Position numbers and translations under genes: made by a program. This document shows positions 46,010 through 54,278 of a stretch of DNA of 64,000 nucleotides, one piece after another. The stretch spans positions 1-64,000 of the forward strand of contig JAKSIM010000010.1 in NCBI GenBank assembly GCA_024398845.1. The letters are read 5' to 3'. Position 1 is the stretch's first letter. Each line of letters opens with the position of its first letter. The DNA is from Fibrobacter sp. Lineage in GTDB: Bacteria > Fibrobacterota > Fibrobacteria > Fibrobacterales > Fibrobacteraceae. A model generated the notes under the pieces. It was not told the DNA's origin. It was given only the letters and a program-made list of their open reading frames with translations, and searched no databases.

Positions 46010-46171
46010 TCATTGGCAGAACACGGCGCTGCTTCGCTTTAATCCAGTCGCATCGCCCCAAAATATCGAATCTTCATAAGAAGAAAGATATTCCCCATTT
46101 TCGGACACGCCCTTATCCGTGCCATATGCACCATGGACCATAAGAACATTGTAATTTTCAATAGATTCCAT
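46010..46171 (-). pseudogene. Remnant of an alpha/beta-hydrolase-like gene
   Basis: A 53-codon open frame (MESIENYNVLMVHGAYGTDK at its start) contains VLMVHGAYG, the oxyanion-loop HG pattern of lipases and other alpha/beta hydrolases, but it stops soon after FWGDATGLKRSSAVFCQ. There is no signal peptide, nucleophile elbow or remaining fold. Upstream the frame continues into repeat-derived sequence (RGRRPWQSIATPKP). I read it as an N-terminal fragment of a decayed gene beside a repeat, not as a functional small protein. The alternative is a chance match. Confidence 0.45.
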
Positions 46172-46196
46172 GGGTTTGGGTGTAGCAATGGACTGC

Positions 46197-46256
46197 CACG
46201 GCCTTCGGCCTCGCAGTGACAATGCGAGAAAGAACAGCCGAGCAGTGACAATGCGA
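46197..46256. repeat. Short dispersed repeat next to the hydrolase remnant
   Basis: GCAGTGACAATGCGA occurs twice (46213-46227 and 46242-46256), preceded by the palindrome GGCCTTCGGCC at 46200-46210. The high G+C and repeat structure differ from the AT-rich spacers around it and look like a small mobile or rep-like element. The whole spacer 45981-46313 has no intact gene. Confidence 0.6.
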
Positions 46257-46313
46257 CCACCCACCGAAACTACGCCACTTCTTCCTGGTAGTTAAAGTTC
46301 ATCAGCTATAACA

Positions 46314-48137
46314 TTACTTCGATTTTAGCAAGCTGCCGTTCACGCGGAAGATCCTGTCGCCACGCCCGTCGCGGGTTCCATCACGAAGGGCCCGAGAATC
46401 GCGAATCTGGATTTTCTGGTCGGCACGTTCCACGCGAATTGCGGGTTTATTCTGCTTCAAGGCACGACCGCTAGGAATCGCGTCGCTATTTTTCTTCGAC
46501 GTCAAGAAGAACGAGCCCAGAGGAACCGCATTCGGCGAAACAGGATGGACAAGGGAGCCCATTTCATTGGCAAAATAAACATCGTCCACAAGCAAGTACA
46601 AGGAGAACGAACCCGGCTTTTGAGGCACCTCAACTTCAAAGTCAATTTCGTTTGTACCATCAAAAGTCATTGTGGTATCGCCATCTTCCACCTTGATTGT
46701 GCGGCTATGGACATTTCTAAAATCAACGTCTTTTAAAGTATCCGCATACAGAATAGGAGCAGAAATTGTATCCAGAGCGAAGCAAGCAATTTCACCTTCT
46801 TCAGACAACGTTTCCGACTTGCATTCATCTGTAACGAAATAAAGCTTCGCGTTTCTTTTCTGGGTCAAGTTCCCAAATCCCTCGTTCTGGATTTTCAACT
46901 TGCCCTTCAATTTTTCGCCCGCAAACACCGTATCGGGCAGCCACGATTCACGCAGTACAAAGCGGTACCCAAGATGGTCGTCAATGAACTTGAAGCCCGT
47001 CAGGGTATCGATTTTCGTGCCGTCGTATTCGTAGTCCTTGCCGCTAAAGTGGGCGGCCTTCCAGCGGTCAATCACGTTGTTGTTCCAGTGCAAATTCAAA
47101 TAGCTCGTATGCGTGCGGAAGCCTTCGTGCGCCAAGAATTCCGGCGTGTTGATGACCTCATAACCATTTGCCGTTTCGACCGCCTCGCCGCCGTATGGCG
47201 TGTTGATGCTGTACTTCTCGAGCCAGGCGACGCCCTCCTCGCGGCAGATGGAAGTCTTGCAATCGGCGCCCCAGGTGCCGTAATCGTACTGCGTTCCAAG
47301 GTAGCCGTCGTTGAACATTCCCACGCGGTACATGGTGTCGCCCTTCGCTTCGGCAATCTGCTTGAACACGTCGCCATCGATATGGAAATCCACTCCCCAG
47401 TTTTCAAAGCCTAATACCGCCGCGGAATAATTCCCGGTGCGCGTCAAAATCTTAAGTTCCGGCGGAGTCAATTGCAGCATTTTGTTCACGGCCTCGGCCA
47501 CACGCGGGTACGTAATCGCCGTATCGCTGTGCATCTCGCCAAAGGCTCCGTGCATACCCATTTCGAGCGCCACGATGATATCCACGTTCTTCGAAAGCAC
47601 TGGCGCCAACTGCTCGATATGCCGCATCACCCACTTGTGTTCCGGCGTAGTGTTCGAATGCCCGTCAAACCACGGGTCGTAACAGATGCGAACAATCACC
47701 TTCCCGCCAAAATTGCGAACATTGTCAAGCGTTGTCTGCAAAACATTCAGCGCATCTTCCGTCAAGTCCTGCGACTTGCCCCGAACAGTATCGCGCTTGC
47801 CGCCCGTCGTATCGACGGTCAGCCACGCCTGGCTACTGAATTCCGCGATATCCGCGCGCAGGTGCAGCAACTTACCATAAGGCTTTTCAATCGGCTTCGT
47901 GCCGCTCACCTTGATGTGGAGCGCCTGCGAATAGTAAAACCCGCGGTCGTAATTCGGGAGCGTCTGCAAGTGGTCCGTGTAGTCCAAGTTTTGCAACACA
48001 AGATTCGAAGCGCCAGGCAACGTTTCCGACAACGATTCCGCCAAAGCTTGTCCGGGAAACAGCACAAGACCGGTAAAAACACCAAAAACCGCGGCAATCA
48101 TGCCGTGTTTAAAAAACGACTTGTAATTCATACGCAT
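46314..48137 (-). CDS. Secreted DUF4874/DUF4832-type protein (TIM-barrel-like, glycan-related)
   Basis: The 607-residue protein starts MRMNYKSFFKHG (an ATG two codons later is equally possible) and has a signal peptide cut near GQALA. Residues about 55-235 fit DUF4874 (NYDRGFYYSQALHIKVSG, LLHLRADIAEFSS, VIVRICYDPWFDG, IIVALEMGMHGAFGEMH) and about 240-540 fit DUF4832 (YRVGMFNDGYLGT, YGGEAVE, TSYLNLHWNN, LGYRFVLRES) with a final beta domain. The pair looks like a glycoside-hydrolase-type TIM barrel with conserved Asp/Glu/His, but activity has not been established for the family. It lies upstream of a spacer and GH9, in a region of plant-cell-wall genes. The end (IQIRDSRALRDGTRDG) is basic. Confidence 0.78.
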   Translation of the reverse strand: MRMNYKSFFKHGMIAAVFGVFTGLVLFPGQALAESLSETLPGASNLVLQNLDYTDHLQTLPNYDRGFYYSQALHIKVSGTKPIEKPYGKLLHLRADIAEFSSQAWLTVDTTGGKRDTVRGKSQDLTEDALNVLQTTLDNVRNFGGKVIVRICYDPWFDGHSNTTPEHKWVMRHIEQLAPVLSKNVDIIVALEMGMHGAFGEMHSDTAITYPRVAEAVNKMLQLTPPELKILTRTGNYSAAVLGFENWGVDFHIDGDVFKQIAEAKGDTMYRVGMFNDGYLGTQYDYGTWGADCKTSICREEGVAWLEKYSINTPYGGEAVETANGYEVINTPEFLAHEGFRTHTSYLNLHWNNNVIDRWKAAHFSGKDYEYDGTKIDTLTGFKFIDDHLGYRFVLRESWLPDTVFAGEKLKGKLKIQNEGFGNLTQKRNAKLYFVTDECKSETLSEEGEIACFALDTISAPILYADTLKDVDFRNVHSRTIKVEDGDTTMTFDGTNEIDFEVEVPQKPGSFSLYLLVDDVYFANEMGSLVHPVSPNAVPLGSFFLTSKKNSDAIPSGRALKQNKPAIRVERADQKIQIRDSRALRDGTRDGRGDRIFRVNGSLLKSK

Positions 48138-48266
48138 ATTCTATAAATATAATGCGCCATCACAAGTCGTCAAGCCCTACGGGCATCCAATCTGTACTAA
48201 AAGGCGGCGCTTTGGATTTATGCGCCCCCAAGTTTCAAATTGCGAGTTTCGCCAATTTCTTTTCGT

Positions 48267-50075
48267 CTACTTCTTTGCAGGCATGGAATTGTAAATCGCC
48301 TGCAGGGCGCTTGCTAGGTACGCAAACGGAGCGTTCCAGTTGATGGCCACTTCGTTTGTCGCATAGCTGCAGCGGTCATCGAGATAAGCGAGGGCAACCA
48401 TTCCGGAACTTGCGTAATTCGGGCACTTCCAAGATTCCTTGCCGTCCAGGTTAATGTCCTGCTTGCCGAGGTGCGGGCCACCGACGAGCATTCCGGGCAC
48501 AGGGTCGTTCACTTCATCGCCTTCACTCGGGCGGTGATGCGGATGGCGCGGGCTCCTGTAACCAAAACCTGTCACGTAGGTGATTTCCATCGGATTCTTG
48601 CCGAGGAGGTAGTCAAGGCACTGCTGCGCACCATCCAGGTAGCTCTTATCCCCTGTCACCTGATAAGCGTAAAGCAAGGCGATACCGTTATTGGCCATGG
48701 CGCTGTTGCTCCCCCAGTTCCAGCTCCATGGATGGGCAGGCATTCTGTAGCCGCTCGTATCACCAATGGCGCGGAGAGAATTCGCCTCGTCCAGCAAAAT
48801 CTTCTTAGCGGCTGCGTTCAGGGAATCGCCAAAAAGTTCCGCAGAGGTCGCCACGCGGAACACCGCAAGCATATTCAAATCGCCCCACCAGGCGCCATTC
48901 CCCGTGAACGGATTCGCCTTGAGGTCGGCAAGATAGGCCGCAGCGTCTTTTGACTGTTTGGCGGCATCTTTTGCCGGAGTGAGAGTCTTTGCGCGGAACA
49001 GTTCCGTCGAGGCAAAGCGCCATTCATCCTGACCGTTTTCGTCGCCGGGAGCATAGCTTCCCGTCTGCACGTCACTCGGCTGCTTGTAAAACGCCGTCGG
49101 GTTTTTCTTCGCCCAGGCGTATGCCTTTTCGGCTGCAGCAAGCATCTTGTCGGCGTAGGCAGCGTCAAACTTGCGATACACAAGACTCGCCTGCGCCATC
49201 ACACCAGCAAAATCAAGTGTCGCGGTCAAATTCTTGATAATCGCATAACGAGTATCCTTGTCCACTTCGGGGAGCACGCTTCCGCAAAAACGGAGCGAAG
49301 ACACCTTATGGTAAACACCACCGTCCTTGTCTTGCATGGTAAGCATCCAATCCAGGTTGTAGCGCACCTCTTCGAGCAGGGCGGGCATCTTGGGGAATTC
49401 CCGCGGGATGTTCCAAGAAAGCGTATCCATGTATGCCGGGAAATTTTCGTACAAATTCAAAAGCGTCCAGACCGTGATGCCGGAGTTCACAATGTACTTG
49501 CCATAGTCGCCGGCATCATACCAGCCGCGAGGGCTCTTGATGTACTGAGGTTTTGCGTTCTTGGGAGCAGGCTTACCTGCGGCAGCGGCAACCGTTGCGG
49601 CGGTCGCCTTGTCGGTCCCGTAAACAACGACCTTGTCGTCCATGTGGCCTGCGGCACGAGCCCACTTGCCCGCATACTGCGGTTCCAGCGCCATACCGGC
49701 ACGTTGATAATAAAACCATTTGAGGCTCGCCTTCGCGACTTCCTCGTAAACGTTCGCTCCCACAACAATCGGGTTTCCCAGATAGCCGTTGCGGTAAATG
49801 CGGTAAGTTCCAGGCTTCTTCACCGCGCTAAAATCGTAAACCTGCAGTTCTTCGCCGCTATATTCCCACTCTTCCACAAGGGCTGCGGGGAGCTTCAACA
49901 CCGTCTTTCCGGCCATATCGCGGATTTCAACCGGAGTCGCATCATTCCCCGGGATAACAACCTGCTTTTCGGCTTCGGGAGCAAAGCCCAGCTGATTCAA
50001 AAGAGGCACAGCAAATGCGGAAACAAAGGCGCCCGCACCAAGAACACTCCAAATTACAGAATTAAACTTAATCAT
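48267..50075 (-). CDS. Secreted GH9 endoglucanase with N-terminal Ig-like domain
   Basis: I place the start at the ATG at 50075 (MIKFNSVIWSVLGAG), giving 602 residues with a signal peptide ending near SAFA; a frame opening further upstream (50198) runs through non-coding sequence and a terminator. Residues about 25-110 form the CelD-type N-terminal Ig-like domain (LLNQLGFAPEAEKQVVIPG, YRIYRNGYLGNPIVV), then the GH9 (alpha/alpha)6 barrel. Catalytic signs are GWYDAGDYGKYIVNSG (nucleophile base Asp), GFGYRSPRHPHHRPSEGD (His signature) and ATNEVAINWNAPFAYLAS (acid Glu). It is an inverting cellulase. The end has no T9SS-type domain. It lies next to the ABC importer on the same strand. Confidence 0.94.
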   Translation of the reverse strand: MIKFNSVIWSVLGAGAFVSAFAVPLLNQLGFAPEAEKQVVIPGNDATPVEIRDMAGKTVLKLPAALVEEWEYSGEELQVYDFSAVKKPGTYRIYRNGYLGNPIVVGANVYEEVAKASLKWFYYQRAGMALEPQYAGKWARAAGHMDDKVVVYGTDKATAATVAAAAGKPAPKNAKPQYIKSPRGWYDAGDYGKYIVNSGITVWTLLNLYENFPAYMDTLSWNIPREFPKMPALLEEVRYNLDWMLTMQDKDGGVYHKVSSLRFCGSVLPEVDKDTRYAIIKNLTATLDFAGVMAQASLVYRKFDAAYADKMLAAAEKAYAWAKKNPTAFYKQPSDVQTGSYAPGDENGQDEWRFASTELFRAKTLTPAKDAAKQSKDAAAYLADLKANPFTGNGAWWGDLNMLAVFRVATSAELFGDSLNAAAKKILLDEANSLRAIGDTSGYRMPAHPWSWNWGSNSAMANNGIALLYAYQVTGDKSYLDGAQQCLDYLLGKNPMEITYVTGFGYRSPRHPHHRPSEGDEVNDPVPGMLVGGPHLGKQDINLDGKESWKCPNYASSGMVALAYLDDRCSYATNEVAINWNAPFAYLASALQAIYNSMPAKK

Positions 50076-50144
50076 ATCTTGAATATACTTAATATCGGTA
50101 ACAAATAAAGCCCACACCCACGAATTTGCGTTTTCACAAGGAAA

Positions 50145-50173
50145 CAAAAAACCCGATTCCATTCGGAACCGGG
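50145..50173 (-). terminator. Terminator of the ABC importer operon
   Basis: The stem 50165-50173 with 50152-50160 (one mismatch) and a 4-base loop is followed on the minus strand by TTTTTTG. It lies 50 bp past the last ABC gene and separates the operon from GH9. Confidence 0.85.
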
Positions 50174-50224
50174 ATTTTAAATTTGCATTTCGATTCACGC
50201 GATAACGCGAGACTCGCCTTACAA

Positions 50225-51034
50225 TTACTTCTTAGAACGACGGCTGTTCTTGATCCATTCGGTCTTGTGGACTTCGGGAATGTCGTCGAGCAAGCGCAAG
50301 GTATGCGGCTCAGTGGTGTTGTCCAACACTTCGGCAGGCGTACCCTGGTTCACGATCTTACCGTCATGCATAATGAAGATACGGTCGGAAACATAGTTTG
50401 CAAGGCCGATGTCGTGAGTCACGAACACCACGGTCATCTTCAGTTCGTCTTTCAACTTGCGAAGGTAATCGAGGATGTTGGCGCGCACGCAGGCGTCCAC
50501 CATGGAGGTAGCTTCGTCAGCAATCAGGACCTTCGGACGAAGGGCAAAAATACGGGCGAGAAGCATACGCTGCATCTGGCCACCAGAGAGTTCAAACGGG
50601 TACTTGCCTTCGATATCGGCAGGTGTCACGTTCACAGCCATGAGGCCTTCGTCCACACGACGGCGGACTTCTTCCTTGGAGGGCTTTTCCTTCAAAATGT
50701 TGAGGGCGTCCTCGAGCTGGCTTCTGATGGTGAAGAACTGGTTGAAGCAACCAAACGGGTCCTGGAACACAGACTGAACTTCGTTCCAGTGAGCCTTCAA
50801 GTTCGTGATCTTATGGTCACGATAAAGGAACTGGCCACGAGTCGGTTGATACAAACCGAGCATAATCTTGGCGAGCACTGACTTGCCGCAACCCGAGCCA
50901 CCCACAATGGAGATGAATTCTTCATCATAGATGTCAAAGGAGACGTCTTTAACAGCAGTCTTCAAACTCTTGCCGGCACCAAAGTCCTTACTGATGCGCT
51001 TGGCAGAAAATACAACGGGCTTATCACTTAGCAT
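50225..51034 (-). CDS. Oligopeptide/oligosaccharide ABC importer ATPase 2 (OppF/DppF type)
   Basis: The 269-residue ATPase has Walker A SIVGGSGCGKSVLAKIM, the Q-loop region SVFQDPFGCFNQ, the signature LSGGQMQRMLLARI, Walker B KVLIADEATSMVD and the switch His in VTHDIGL. It is shorter than OppF and lacks the C-terminal oligopeptide extension seen in its partner. It drives import together with the 332-aa ATPase. Its start overlaps the stop of that gene by 11 bp, so the two are co-translated. It is the last gene of the operon 50225-56129. Confidence 0.93.
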   Translation of the reverse strand: MLSDKPVVFSAKRISKDFGAGKSLKTAVKDVSFDIYDEEFISIVGGSGCGKSVLAKIMLGLYQPTRGQFLYRDHKITNLKAHWNEVQSVFQDPFGCFNQFFTIRSQLEDALNILKEKPSKEEVRRRVDEGLMAVNVTPADIEGKYPFELSGGQMQRMLLARIFALRPKVLIADEATSMVDACVRANILDYLRKLKDELKMTVVFVTHDIGLANYVSDRIFIMHDGKIVNQGTPAEVLDNTTEPHTLRLLDDIPEVHKTEWIKNSRRSKK

Positions 51035-52022
51035 AATCGCACCTCACGTCACGATCGCCGACAATGCGGAGATTCTGGGTATTCTTCTTACAGTCAGGGC
51101 ATGCCTTCTTGCAACGCGGAGCGAAGCGGCAGCCCACAATCTTGTTCTTGAGGCTTGGAGGTGCGCCTTCGATAGCCACCGGATGGCGGGTACGCTGGCT
51201 GGCTTCCGTACTGAGCATAGCGCCCATAAGAGCCTGGGTGTACGGGTGACGCGGGTCCTTGACGACCTGTTCTGCGGTACCCTTTTCAACGATTTCGCCG
51301 GCGTACATGATGGCGATATTGTCGGCCACATGGTACAGGAGCGGAAGTTCGTGGGTAATGAAGATCATCGTGCTGAAGATGCCCTTGTCCAAAAGGTCGA
51401 AGATCATCTTGATCACTTCCTTCTGGGTGGACACGTCCAAAGCGGAGGTCGGTTCGTCGGCGATCACCATCTGCGGGTTAAGCAAGGTGGAAATACCGAT
51501 AACGGAACGCTGACGTTCACCGGCGGTAAGCTGGATCGGGAAGGAATCGAGCACGCGCTTCGTGTCCATTCCGAAAAGATCGAAACGTTCGCAGAGGCGG
51601 TCGTAGATTTCCTTGTGGTCGAGTTTCTTGCCAGGCTGCTGATGAGCGGCAATCACGTCGGCTGCGATATCCTTGATTTTACGGACCGGGTTGAGAGCGT
51701 TGAATGCGCCCTGCGGAATCATGGAAACCTTCTGAGCAAGGACGTTCGCGCGGATGTCTTCCACGGAACGGTGCATGAGGGATTCCATCTTGTTGCCGTT
51801 CTTGACGCGCACGTCGCCAGCTTCAGGATAAAGCGGCGGAATGCACATGCCCATAAGGCCAGAAACGAGAGTGGACTTACCGCAACCGGATTCACCAGCG
51901 ATACCGAGGATTTCGCCTTGCTTCATGGAGAAGGACACATCGGTAACAGCGTGGGTCTTGTCGCCAAAACGGCCAAGGTAATAGAGGCTGAGGTTTTCTA
52001 CTTCAAAAACATTATCAGACAT
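51024..52022 (-). CDS. Oligopeptide/oligosaccharide ABC importer ATPase 1 (OppD/DppD type)
   Basis: The 332-residue ATPase has Walker A GIAGESGCGKSTLVSGL, Q-loop SMIPQGAFNALNP, signature LTAGERQRSVIGIS, Walker B QMVIADEPTSALDV and the switch His in ITHELPL. The C-terminal extension keeps the cysteine-rich OppD/DppD motif (VGCRFAPRCKKACPDC), a likely 4Fe-4S site in related ATPases. The signature LSGG is LTAG here. It is 11 bp after the second permease gene. Confidence 0.93.
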   Translation of the reverse strand: MSDNVFEVENLSLYYLGRFGDKTHAVTDVSFSMKQGEILGIAGESGCGKSTLVSGLMGMCIPPLYPEAGDVRVKNGNKMESLMHRSVEDIRANVLAQKVSMIPQGAFNALNPVRKIKDIAADVIAAHQQPGKKLDHKEIYDRLCERFDLFGMDTKRVLDSFPIQLTAGERQRSVIGISTLLNPQMVIADEPTSALDVSTQKEVIKMIFDLLDKGIFSTMIFITHELPLLYHVADNIAIMYAGEIVEKGTAEQVVKDPRHPYTQALMGAMLSTEASQRTRHPVAIEGAPPSLKNKIVGCRFAPRCKKACPDCKKNTQNLRIVGDRDVRCDYAK

Positions 52023-52033
52023 TTTTTTACCTC

Positions 52034-52879
52034 TTACTTGCGGAGACGCGGGTTAAAGACGCCTTCCATGGAAGTATTGATCAGGTAAAGGGCAAACACC
52101 GTAAGGGTGATGATGATGGTCGCCGGGAGGAAGGCAATCCAAATGCCGTCCGAAAGGGCGCCCTGGTCCTTAGCCTGGTTCAGGATGATGCCGAGGGACG
52201 TGGAATCCAGAGGCCCCAGGCCGATCATGGAGATGGAGGCTTCGGAAAGAATACCGGAGGACACCTGCATGATGAACACCATGAACACGTAGGAAAGCAA
52301 ATACGGAAGCACATGCTTGATGACAATCGCGAACGTGCTAGCACCATTGATACGGGCAAGAGCGATGTGGTCGCGGCTACGGAGAGAGGAAGCCTGGGCA
52401 CGAACGGCACGGGCGGACCAGCTCCAAGCGGTGAGACCGATGATGAGACCAATCAGGGTGAGGGAACGGCCGTCCTTGACAGCGGAGCTGATAAGAACGA
52501 GAATCACGAACTGCGGGATAACGATAAAGATGTTGGTGAGCATGTTCAACACTTCATCAATCCAGCCGCCGCGGAAGCCGCCGAACAAACCGATAAGCAC
52601 ACCGATTGTCGTTGCAATGATACCAGCAACAAAGCCTACATAGAGGGAAGAACGGAGACCAGCGATAAGCAGCGACACGTAGTCACGGCCAAGGTGGTCG
52701 GTTCCCAGCAAGTGAGCGGAGCTGGAGCCTGCATACGGACCGGCAATAATATCACGAGCGTTGATATCGACATGGTAGACCAGAGGGCCAAGCAAAGCAA
52801 TCAACAACGTGAGAACGAAAATTGAAATACCGATAACGAACATCGGAGATTTGAGAAGATTCCTAAGAAGCTTACCCAT
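52034..52879 (-). CDS. ABC importer permease 2 (OppC/DppC type)
   Basis: The 281-residue inner-membrane permease has an N-terminal helix (FVIGISIFVLTLLIALLGPLVY), the family segment HLLGTDHLGRDYVSLLIAGLR before the second helix, and four or five more helices. The cytoplasmic coupling loop that contacts the ATPase is RSRDHIALARINGAS (the EAA-type loop). Length fits OppC (about 300). It pairs with the 461-aa permease encoded 3 bp upstream to form the membrane channel. Confidence 0.94.
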   Translation of the reverse strand: MGKLLRNLLKSPMFVIGISIFVLTLLIALLGPLVYHVDINARDIIAGPYAGSSSAHLLGTDHLGRDYVSLLIAGLRSSLYVGFVAGIIATTIGVLIGLFGGFRGGWIDEVLNMLTNIFIVIPQFVILVLISSAVKDGRSLTLIGLIIGLTAWSWSARAVRAQASSLRSRDHIALARINGASTFAIVIKHVLPYLLSYVFMVFIMQVSSGILSEASISMIGLGPLDSTSLGIILNQAKDQGALSDGIWIAFLPATIIITLTVFALYLINTSMEGVFNPRLRK

Positions 52880-52881
52880 GA

Positions 52882-54267
52882 TTACTTACCTCCCATCTGA
52901 AGACCGGCCTTGACACGCGGGTCAAAGGCAGCGATCAAAACGTCAACTGCAAAGTTTGCAACGAGCACGCAGGTAGAAATCATCAAGGTACAACCCTGAA
53001 TAGTAGCGTAGTCGTTCTGCTGAATAGCAGTAAGCATAGCCATACCGAGGCCCGGGTAAGAGAAGATCATTTCGGTAATGAGAGCGCCGCCCACCATGGT
53101 ACCGAGAGACTGGGCAAGACCAGTGAGCTGCGGGAGCATTGCGTTGCGGAACACGTAACCGATAATCTTGCCTTCGCGAAGGCCAAGCCACTTGGCGTAC
53201 TTCATGTAGTCGGTGCCAAGTTCATAAATGGACATAGAACGCATACCCGTCGCCTGACCAGAAAGCAGGATCGGGAACACAGAGAAGAACGGAAGAATGT
53301 AGTAGAAACCGACACTCTTGATGCAGTTCCAACTGAAGGTGAGTTCCGGGATATCGGGGCTATAGGCACCCATGGCCGGGAACCAGCCGAGAGTAATAGA
53401 GAAGAGAGCCACGAGAAGCATACCGAACACGAAGAACGGCACACCGTTAAGGAACATGGCGCACGGGAAGAACACCTTATCGAAGATGCCGCGCTTGTAA
53501 GCAGCGAATGCACCAAGGAGGTTACCCACAATCCAGCCAAGAATAATCGTCGGGGCCTGGATGGCGAGCGTCCAAGGAATGGATTCCTTGATGATTTCGG
53601 TAACCGGCTTCGGATACTGGCTGTAAGAGAGACCAAGGTCGCCCTCGAACACGTTCTTGATATAAACAATGAACTGGGAGAAACCGGAAGCGAGCTTCGG
53701 GTCAGCCTTCTTCACCACTTCGTCCACCATCACGGTATCCTGGCGTTCCACCTGGACTTCTTCCATAACGGCAACCTTTTCGACCTTTTCGACCTTCTTC
53801 TTGGTCTTCGGGTCCTTGATCATAATGGGCTTGCCATTGTCATCAAGAACAGGCTTTTCTTCGAACACCAGCTGGCCGTCTTCACCAACCTTCTGGCGTT
53901 TTTCAATGACCGGATTGCCATTGGCGTCGGTAACCTTAACCGTCTTGAGAACCGGAGCCTGATTTTCGTCGAGCTTCGGAACCTTGACAGTCTTCAGCTG
54001 ACCATTTTCGTCAACTTCAGGTTCATAGACAACGTTACCCTGATCATCAAGTTCGGCCATACCGAAAGCCTTGAGCAAGGTTTCCTTTTTCAACTTGGCT
54101 TCTTCAGGAGAGAGACCCTGGGCGGCCTTACCCATAATGATGTCCACGGGGTTATTTTCGCCCATACGCGGCAGAGTAAAGTTAATCGCAACAGCGATAA
54201 CAAACGTCAGGAGATACCAAAACGCCTTCTGCAGGACATAGCGCAACATAGGATATTGTTTAAGCAT
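52882..54267 (-). CDS. ABC importer permease 1 (OppB/DppB type) with large periplasmic insert
   Basis: The 461-residue permease is about 140 residues longer than usual. It has a first helix (about 16-33, FWYLLTFVIAVAINF), NFTLPRMGENNPVDIIMG typical of OppB, then an insert (about residues 74-190) and the normal permease core with five helices and the coupling loop RTYDxxx-like GTDYMKYAKWLGLREGK. The insert is highly charged, with 15-20-residue repeats of the type D(E/D)NGxxxxxxKV (VDENGQLKTVKVPKLDEN, TDANGNPVIEKRQKVGEDG, LDDNGKPIMIKD). After the first helix it should lie on the periplasmic side, where the binding protein docks. The insert is unusual for the family. Confidence 0.9.
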   Translation of the reverse strand: MLKQYPMLRYVLQKAFWYLLTFVIAVAINFTLPRMGENNPVDIIMGKAAQGLSPEEAKLKKETLLKAFGMAELDDQGNVVYEPEVDENGQLKTVKVPKLDENQAPVLKTVKVTDANGNPVIEKRQKVGEDGQLVFEEKPVLDDNGKPIMIKDPKTKKKVEKVEKVAVMEEVQVERQDTVMVDEVVKKADPKLASGFSQFIVYIKNVFEGDLGLSYSQYPKPVTEIIKESIPWTLAIQAPTIILGWIVGNLLGAFAAYKRGIFDKVFFPCAMFLNGVPFFVFGMLLVALFSITLGWFPAMGAYSPDIPELTFSWNCIKSVGFYYILPFFSVFPILLSGQATGMRSMSIYELGTDYMKYAKWLGLREGKIIGYVFRNAMLPQLTGLAQSLGTMVGGALITEMIFSYPGLGMAMLTAIQQNDYATIQGCTLMISTCVLVANFAVDVLIAAFDPRVKAGLQMGGK

Positions 54268-54278
54268 TTGTCGTCCTT

